Position numbers and translations under genes: made by a program. Below, one piece after another: positions 58,885 through 64,000 of a stretch of 64,000 bases of DNA. Below the pieces are notes generated by a model. It was not told where the DNA came from and did no database searches. It worked only from the letters and a program-made list of their open reading frames with translations. Source of the stretch: Clostridia bacterium (GTDB taxonomy: Bacteria > Bacillota > Clostridia > Christensenellales > Aristaeellaceae); the NCBI GenBank assembly GCA_017395685.1, contig JAFQOD010000032.1, positions 1 through 64,000 on the forward strand. The letters run 5' to 3'. Positions within the stretch are counted from its first letter, which is position 1. Each line of letters begins with the position of its first letter.

Positions 58885-60249
58885 TCAGAATGAAGGCTCG
58901 CTGGCCAGATTATCAAAGAGGGTATATTCGCCCAGCCAGGCCAGCTTTACCGTGCCGATGGGGCCGTTTCTCTGCTTGGCCACAATGACCTCAGCCGTGT
59001 TATCGGGGTTTTCCCCCTCCCGCTTTTCCCGGTCATAATAGGCTTCCCTGTGCAGGAACATGACCACGTCGGCGTCCTGCTCAATAGAGCCGGAATCACG
59101 AAGATCGGAAAGCATGGGCCGGTAGCCGCCCGAGCCCCGCTTTTCATTGGCACGGGAAAGCTGGGCCAGGGCCACCAGGGGCACATTCAATTCCCTGGCG
59201 ATGGCCTTCAGGCTGCGGGAAATTTCGCTTACTTCCACCTGGCGGCTTTCCGCCTTTTTATCCGATCCCATCAGCTGCAGATAGTCCACCATGATCATAT
59301 CCAGGCCGTGATCCATCATCAGCCTGCGGAAGCGGGAACGCATCTGGCCCGGGGTCAGGCCGGAGGTATCATCGATATAAATTTCCGTGGTGGCAAGGGG
59401 CGCCAGGGACCGGGCCAGCTTCATCCAGTCCTCATCCCGGAGCATGCCCTTTCTCACCGACTGCAGATTCACCCTGGAATCGCCGCACAGGATACGCATG
59501 GCAATCTGCTCCCGGGGCATTTCCAGGCTGAAAAAGGCGATTTTCTTTCCCTTTCTGGCGGCATTGGAAAGCACATTGATGGCAAAGGACGTTTTACCCA
59601 TGGAGGGACGTGCGCCCACCAGCACCAGTTCGCCCCCATGCAGGCCGGTCAGCATGCTGTCCAGGGCATAGAAACCGGTGGGCACCCCGGAAACGCCGCC
59701 CTTGAGCCGGGCGAATTCTTCCATCTGGGTATAGGTATTGGTGAGCACCTCTTTGATGTGCTTGAGATCCTCTCCCCCGGTGCGCTGCATCACGATATCG
59801 AAAATCAGCTTTTCGGAAAGGGCCAGCACTTCGGGCAGATCCTGCTCCTGGGCATAGCTGGCCTTGGAAATTTCCCCCGCCGCACCGATCAGGCGGCGCA
59901 GGATGGATTTTTCCTGGACGATCCGGATGTAATAACGCACGTTTACGGTGGTGGGCACAAACTGGGTCAATTCAATCAGATATTCAATGCCCCCCACCCC
60001 GGGCAATGTGCCCCTACGGGAAAGCTCCGCATCCATGGTGACCAGGTCCACCGCCATGCTGTCGGCGGCCAGGGCCCGGGCGGCATCAAAAATTTCCCTG
60101 TGTGCAGGCACATAAAAATCATCCGCCCCCAGCGTTTCAATGGCTGCGGATACAGCCGCTCCATCCTGGAGCATGGCGCCCAGCACCGAGCGTTCCGCAT
60201 CGGTGCTGTGAGGGGGAACGGGGGCATAGGCAGGCATATTGGCTTCCAT
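58885..60249 (-). CDS. dnaB: Replicative DNA helicase DnaB (454 aa)
   Basis: An N-terminal all-helical collar (DAERSVLGAMLQDGAAV), then a RecA-like motor with Walker A GARPSMGKTSFAINV, LEMPREQIAMR, Walker B MVDYLQLM and the conserved LRDSGSIEQDADVV. It unwinds DNA ahead of the replication fork. It overlaps the rplI stop by 1 bp, as in many Firmicutes (rplI-dnaB pair). Confidence 0.98.
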   Translation of the reverse strand: MEANMPAYAPVPPHSTDAERSVLGAMLQDGAAVSAAIETLGADDFYVPAHREIFDAARALAADSMAVDLVTMDAELSRRGTLPGVGGIEYLIELTQFVPTTVNVRYYIRIVQEKSILRRLIGAAGEISKASYAQEQDLPEVLALSEKLIFDIVMQRTGGEDLKHIKEVLTNTYTQMEEFARLKGGVSGVPTGFYALDSMLTGLHGGELVLVGARPSMGKTSFAINVLSNAARKGKKIAFFSLEMPREQIAMRILCGDSRVNLQSVRKGMLRDEDWMKLARSLAPLATTEIYIDDTSGLTPGQMRSRFRRLMMDHGLDMIMVDYLQLMGSDKKAESRQVEVSEISRSLKAIARELNVPLVALAQLSRANEKRGSGGYRPMLSDLRDSGSIEQDADVVMFLHREAYYDREKREGENPDNTAEVIVAKQRNGPIGTVKLAWLGEYTLFDNLASEPSF

Positions 60250-60701
60250 TATGCTTCTCCGCCCGTTACGCGCACGGTCATCTTGGCGCTGATTTCAGGA
60301 TACAGCTTCACGATCACTTCCGTTTCACCCACGGTGCGAATGGTTTCGGACAGATCGATCTTCCGCTTATCCACTTCCACCCCATGCTGGGCCTGGAGGG
60401 CAGCGGCGATTTCCTGACCGGTGACAGAGCCGTACAGCCGGCCCTGGGCGCCGCACTTGGCCACCACGGTGATCACCTTGCCCCGGAGGGAAGCGGCCTT
60501 CTTTTCAGCGGCGGCCCGCCGTTCCATTTCACGCTGGCGTTCAGCGGCCTGCTTGCGCTCAATTTCCTTGGATGCGCCGGCGGTGGCTTCGATGGCCAGC
60601 TTCTTGGGAAAAAGGAAATTGCGGGCATAGCCATCGCTTACATTGACGATTTCCTGTTTTTTGCCGGTGCCCTTTACATCGGCCAGCAGAATGACTTTCA
60701 T
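60249..60701 (-). CDS. rplI: 50S ribosomal protein L9 (150 aa)
   Basis: Start [20 protein letters not shown] and the [13 protein letters not shown] motif of the N-terminal rRNA-binding domain, a long central helix (residues about 45-75), then the C-terminal domain ([20 protein letters not shown]). Normal length. Between DUF2232 and dnaB. Confidence 0.98.
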   Translation of the reverse strand: MKVILLADVKGTGKKQEIVNVSDGYARNFLFPKKLAIEATAGASKEIERKQAAERQREMERRAAAEKKAASLRGKVITVVAKCGAQGRLYGSVTGQEIAAALQAQHGVEVDKRKIDLSETIRTVGETEVIVKLYPEISAKMTVRVTGGEA

Positions 60702-60705
60702 GGAT

Positions 60706-61821
60706 TTATTCCTCCTTCGGTTGCCGGGGCTTTCTCAAGCCCCGCAGATTGGTTATCTGATCGAAAATCCCTACGATGCTCAGCAGGGAAACCATATATA
60801 AAAGCAGGGGAAGAATGATGCGCCAGGCTTTTTTGCTCCCCTTCGCCTTTTGCAGAAAATTGATCATGCTGATGCCCTGGATGGTAAACAGGGCGCTGGA
60901 GCCGGCATACAGGATGATGCCCGCAATGGCCGCAGGGGCAGAAGCGGCGCCCTGCAGAAAATTGCCCAGCAGCCAGCATACCCCCACCTTCCAGCCCATT
61001 CCCCGGGGAATATGCCACAGGCTGACCGGCGGCATGGAAAGATCGGGAAAATCCGGGGCCTGCAATTCCTTCTGATCATCGATCACCTGTTTGAAATCCC
61101 GTCGCTGGGCGGCCACGGCGCCGTATTTCAGGGGCAGGGCCAGGCAGGCCACGCCGCCCAGAATGCTCTGGGAAATCAGCAGCGTGGGCACCAGGGTGGC
61201 AAGCAGACTGTTGACCAGAGAACGCATGGAAAGGATCAGATCCGCCCGGGCGGCGGCATTCATCATGTATCCGCCCTCGGCAGCGGGAACAAGCAGCGTT
61301 TCCTTCATCTCCTCCGGCAGGCTGATCAGGCCGTATTGATAAAACACATACAGCATCTGATCGCCTTCCTCAGCCTTGGAAAGATAATCAGCCGCCCAAT
61401 CACCGGCCAGGGTAAAAAGCTGGCCGCCGGCAAAGCCCTGAATCATCAGATAGGCCCCTGCCATCGCCGCCACATGGGCGCCGATCATCACAGCGCAGCC
61501 CTTCCAGAAGGGAATGCGGCGCACAATCACCACAATAAATGCAACCAGAACCGGGATCAGATATACCGCAGCCGTCTGGGCGCCCTGGGGCCCGGCCAGC
61601 AGATACATGGAAAAAATGCCGCTCATGATCCCCGCCGCCATGGGCAGCGCACCGCATACCAGCCCGGATATGCAGGCCGCCGCAGGCAGCACCATCACCG
61701 TCAGCATCAGGGCAAGGGGCGCGGAAGCGGAAGATAAAGAAAAAATAATCAGCGGAAATACCATGATTGCCAGGCCTGCCAGCCCGGAGCGGGCAGACCG
61801 GAACAGGGGAAAATCTTTCAT
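60706..61821 (-). CDS. DUF2232 (YybS-like) polytopic membrane protein (371 aa)
   Basis: About 9-10 helices, with [20 protein letters not shown] near the middle and a cytosolic loop ([16 protein letters not shown]). Placement just upstream of rplI-dnaB is that of B. subtilis yybS. The function is unknown; structurally it resembles S-component-like membrane proteins. The start MKDFPLFRS at 61821 follows AAGGAG. It reads into rplI across 4 bp and so belongs to the operon. The gdpP gene (yybT), usually between, is absent. Confidence 0.85.
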   Translation of the reverse strand: MKDFPLFRSARSGLAGLAIMVFPLIIFSLSSASAPLALMLTVMVLPAAACISGLVCGALPMAAGIMSGIFSMYLLAGPQGAQTAAVYLIPVLVAFIVVIVRRIPFWKGCAVMIGAHVAAMAGAYLMIQGFAGGQLFTLAGDWAADYLSKAEEGDQMLYVFYQYGLISLPEEMKETLLVPAAEGGYMMNAAARADLILSMRSLVNSLLATLVPTLLISQSILGGVACLALPLKYGAVAAQRRDFKQVIDDQKELQAPDFPDLSMPPVSLWHIPRGMGWKVGVCWLLGNFLQGAASAPAAIAGIILYAGSSALFTIQGISMINFLQKAKGSKKAWRIILPLLLYMVSLLSIVGIFDQITNLRGLRKPRQPKEE

Positions 61822-62021
61822 CGGGCAGCTCCTTAAAAAAATGGCTGTTTTACCAATTGATATTGTACGGTTTTCCCAGGTTTTTGTCAACCTGAAACGG
61901 CGCTTTCACCGGCATTTCACCCCCGCTTATCCCTCCTTTTTTGCTGTTATCATTTACAAAAAAATATTTTTATAATATTATTATGATTACAAGCATTCCA
62001 TCCATAAAGCGGAGGTATCAA

Positions 62022-62552
62022 ATGAATTTTACCGAAATTGCCGTCAACCGGCAATCCTGCCGCAGCTTTGACGAAACCAGAATGATCGAACCGGAAAAGC
62101 TGGATGCCATTCTGGCCTCCGCCCGCCTTTCCCCCTCCGCCTGCAACGGGCAGCCCTATCACATCACGGTCTGCCGGGGCCAGGCCGCCAAGGATGTGGC
62201 CCGGGCCACCACCGGCATGGGCATGAATAAATTTGCCCATCAGGCCCCGGTGCAGCTGGTCATTTCGGAGGAGGATTATGTGGCCTCCGCCGCCCTGGGC
62301 GCCCGGATCAAAAAGAATGATTACCGCTCCATCGATATCGGCATCGCCGCCGCCTTTATCACCGCAGAGGCAGCCGCCCAGGGGCTTGGCAGCTGCATCC
62401 TGGGCTGGTTTGATAATGAAAAAATCCGGGAAATCTGCGGCCTGGAAAAACCCGTCCGGCTGGTGATCTGCCTGGGCTATCCCAAAGAAGGGGATGCCCT
62501 GCGGCCCAAAAAACGCAAGGAAATGGACGCCCTGGTTTCCTGGAAAGAATAA
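62022..62552 (+). CDS. Nitroreductase-family flavoprotein (176 aa)
   Basis: NADPH-nitroreductase fold: MNFTEIAVNRQSCRSFDETR with the FMN-binding RxSxR, LSPSACNGQPYHITV, GIAAAFITAEAAAQGLGSCIL and GYPKEGDALRPKKRKE. Small FMN enzymes of this type reduce nitro groups or quinones with NAD(P)H. The start at 62022 follows GGAGG. No clear metabolic partner nearby. Confidence 0.9.
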   Translation: MNFTEIAVNRQSCRSFDETRMIEPEKLDAILASARLSPSACNGQPYHITVCRGQAAKDVARATTGMGMNKFAHQAPVQLVISEEDYVASAALGARIKKNDYRSIDIGIAAAFITAEAAAQGLGSCILGWFDNEKIREICGLEKPVRLVICLGYPKEGDALRPKKRKEMDALVSWKE

Positions 62553-62580
62553 ACCCCTATATATGGAAGGAGATCCTATC

Positions 62581-63249
62581 ATGATTAAGAAAATGGCCAA
62601 ATTTCTGCTTCCCTGGTTTGCAGCATCCCAGCTTTCACTGGGCGTTTCCTATTTTTCCAGCATTGCCGTCGGCCATATGGGCGCTGTTCAGCTGGCCGGC
62701 CATTCCATCAGCTCCCAGCTGATCAATTTGCCTGCCAATCTCATTTTCGTCCTGTGCATTCTGGGCCTGGTGTTATCCGCCATCATGCAGGAAAAAGGCA
62801 AAATCAAAGCGGGAATGGCCTTCCACATCAGCTTTGTTGCCTCCGCCATGGGCATTGTTTTCCTTTACTATGCCGCGCTGCTGCTGGCCCCGAATGCCTT
62901 CCTGGTCACCTTTGAATCAAACCCCGAAATCATGGCTATCGGCAAAAGCCAGCTGATTTCCGCCTCTGCCACCATGCTGATCTGCCTGCTGATTTTCCTG
63001 CCCATCGGTCAATTGGCCCTGCGCAAATATTCCCTGCTGGCCACGCTGCTGGTGGCCGGGGGGCTGATGCTGACGGCAGTCCTTCTGCCCATTCTGGCGC
63101 TGACCCTGAAATTGGGCATACAGATGATTGGCATTTCTGATGCCCTTCTGCTTTTCATCCGATTCATCCTGCCCTTCGCCTTCATTTCCATTCCTGCCTA
63201 TCGCGGCGCCTTCGCCCCGCAGCAGCCTGAAAGTATCGCCGTGGGCTGA
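62581..63249 (+). CDS. Half-length MATE-like membrane protein (222 aa)
   Basis: Six predicted helices; the block SSIAVGHMGAVQLAGHSISSQ recalls the first half of MATE exporters (VDTIFVGHLGAVALAG), but the family is about 450 residues with two such halves. It has its own AAGGAG and stop, with no second half in any frame downstream. It could be a truncated MATE, a homodimeric half transporter or a distinct family. It is 28 bp after the nitroreductase gene, so the two are probably co-transcribed. Confidence 0.6.
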   Translation: MIKKMAKFLLPWFAASQLSLGVSYFSSIAVGHMGAVQLAGHSISSQLINLPANLIFVLCILGLVLSAIMQEKGKIKAGMAFHISFVASAMGIVFLYYAALLLAPNAFLVTFESNPEIMAIGKSQLISASATMLICLLIFLPIGQLALRKYSLLATLLVAGGLMLTAVLLPILALTLKLGIQMIGISDALLLFIRFILPFAFISIPAYRGAFAPQQPESIAVG

Positions 63250-63284
63250 TCCGCCATTCTTTTCCGCCTGTCAAGGAGGCCTTA

Positions 63285-63959
63285 ATGCACATTATCGCCC
63301 GTATCCGCAATGATTTTCCCACCAAATTCGGCCTGCCCCGGCAGAGCGGTCTGACGGACAGCCTGGAATCCTATCTGGTATTTGAACCGGAATACCGCAA
63401 TCCCGACGCCCTCCGGGGGATCGAGGGATATTCCCATCTATGGCTGATCTGGCAATTCCATCTGGCCCAGCGTGCGGAATGGTCCCCAACGGTGCGGCCG
63501 CCAAGGCTTGGGGGCAATAAACGAATGGGGGTTTTTGCCACCCGTGCCCCCTACCGGCCCAATCCCATCGGGCTGAGCTGCGTAAGGCTGCTGGGGGTGG
63601 AGCATGATCCCCATCTGGGGCCCATTCTGCGCATTGCAGGGGCCGATATGGTAGACGGCACCCCCATCTTCGATATCAAGCCCTATCTGCCCTATGTGGA
63701 TTGCCATCCCGAGGCTACCGGCGGCTTTGCCCATGAGGTGATGGGGCATCAGCTGCAGGTGATCATCCCCGATGAACTGATGAAAAAAATTCCGGCAGAA
63801 AAACGGGATTCCCTCCGCAGCATTCTTTCCCAGGATCCCCGGCCCGGCTATCAGCAGGATCCGGAAAGAATTTATGGCTTTCCCTACGACAATATGGAAA
63901 TCCGCTTCTCCGTCCGGGAGGATATCCTGACCGTGTGCCAGGTGGAAACAGAAAAATAA
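63285..63959 (+). CDS. trmO: tRNA (t6A37) N6-methyltransferase TrmO/TsaA (224 aa)
   Basis: The TrmO beta-barrel: start HIIARIRNDFPTKFGLPRQS, YSHLWLIWQFH, then the SAM site RPPRLGGNKRMGVFATRAPYRPNPIGLS, with GTPIFDIKPYLPYVD. It methylates t6A at position 37 of ANN-decoding tRNAs. GGAGG precedes the ATG. Length and motifs fit the bacterial enzyme. Confidence 0.95.
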   Translation: MHIIARIRNDFPTKFGLPRQSGLTDSLESYLVFEPEYRNPDALRGIEGYSHLWLIWQFHLAQRAEWSPTVRPPRLGGNKRMGVFATRAPYRPNPIGLSCVRLLGVEHDPHLGPILRIAGADMVDGTPIFDIKPYLPYVDCHPEATGGFAHEVMGHQLQVIIPDELMKKIPAEKRDSLRSILSQDPRPGYQQDPERIYGFPYDNMEIRFSVREDILTVCQVETEK

Positions 63960-64000
63960 ATCCATTCCCCTTTTCCTTTCAGCGCATAATATGAAAAAGG

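Overview
The window looks like a chromosome segment of a spore-forming Bacillota (Clostridia-type) bacterium of moderately high GC content. The evidence is a Gram-positive PolC replicase, a sporulation sigma factor of the SigG type, a yabM-yabN-yabO-like cluster, a CIRCE heat-shock operator, CUT1 sugar importer genes without their own ATPase, and Bacillus-like promoters and terminators. I cannot name the genus.

Layout. 1-5.25 kb is a more AT-rich accessory region: the end of a serine recombinase, a cassette with an XRE repressor and two secreted proteins, two zinc-ribbon proteins, a putative replication/DNA-binding protein, iteron-like repeats, and a tyrosine integrase next to two tRNA(Met) genes. 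5.6-8.1 kb is a two-component system. 8.2-12.4 kb holds an ATPase, CIRCE-controlled htpG, a SLOG protein divergent from an XRE regulator, and a DUF523 protein. 12.5-21.2 kb carries nucleotide and thiamine genes (deoD, dut, a phosphorylase-GNAT fusion, an HD nucleotidase, a TPP riboswitch with thiT) and the rqcP-hup-mazG-flippase cluster, with a palindromic intergenic repeat family inserted between genes. 21.2-25.6 kb is gyrA/gyrB. 26-30 kb has a DUF2804 gene, sigG and a small membrane-protein operon. 30.6-40.6 kb is one long minus-strand operon, frr-orf69-uppS-cdsA-dxr-rseP-ispG-polC, joining translation recycling, isoprenoid and phospholipid synthesis, membrane proteolysis and replication. 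40.7-46.6 kb is mixed housekeeping plus a tRNA(Gln)-tRNA(Glu) pair. 46.7-55 kb is a divergent sugar-uptake/catabolism locus: a CUT1 ABC importer facing a BadF-type kinase, SIS protein, ceramidase-like hydrolase and ROK regulator, with a perfect palindrome at the catabolic promoter. 55-64 kb has an MBL hydrolase, DUF1934, a secreted protein, an unusual ABC ATPase, dnaB-rplI-DUF2232, a nitroreductase, a half-length transporter and trmO.

Most notable. (1) Two genes of the mobile region (a Cys-rich VLP-type protein and the integrase) have a strong ribosome binding site and start codon, then an in-frame TAG at codon 13 or 11, then an otherwise intact reading frame. None of the 63 coding sequences listed ends in TAG (39 TAA, 24 TGA by my reading). 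UAG therefore looks vacated in the host and possibly read as sense in the element. (2) A family of about 100-bp intergenic repeats couples a long hairpin of variable but self-complementary sequence to a conserved tail. It occurs eight times between 7.8 and 21.2 kb, four of the copies as two convergent pairs. (3) A second structured element of about 375 bp with inverted GC-rich ends lies downstream of polC.
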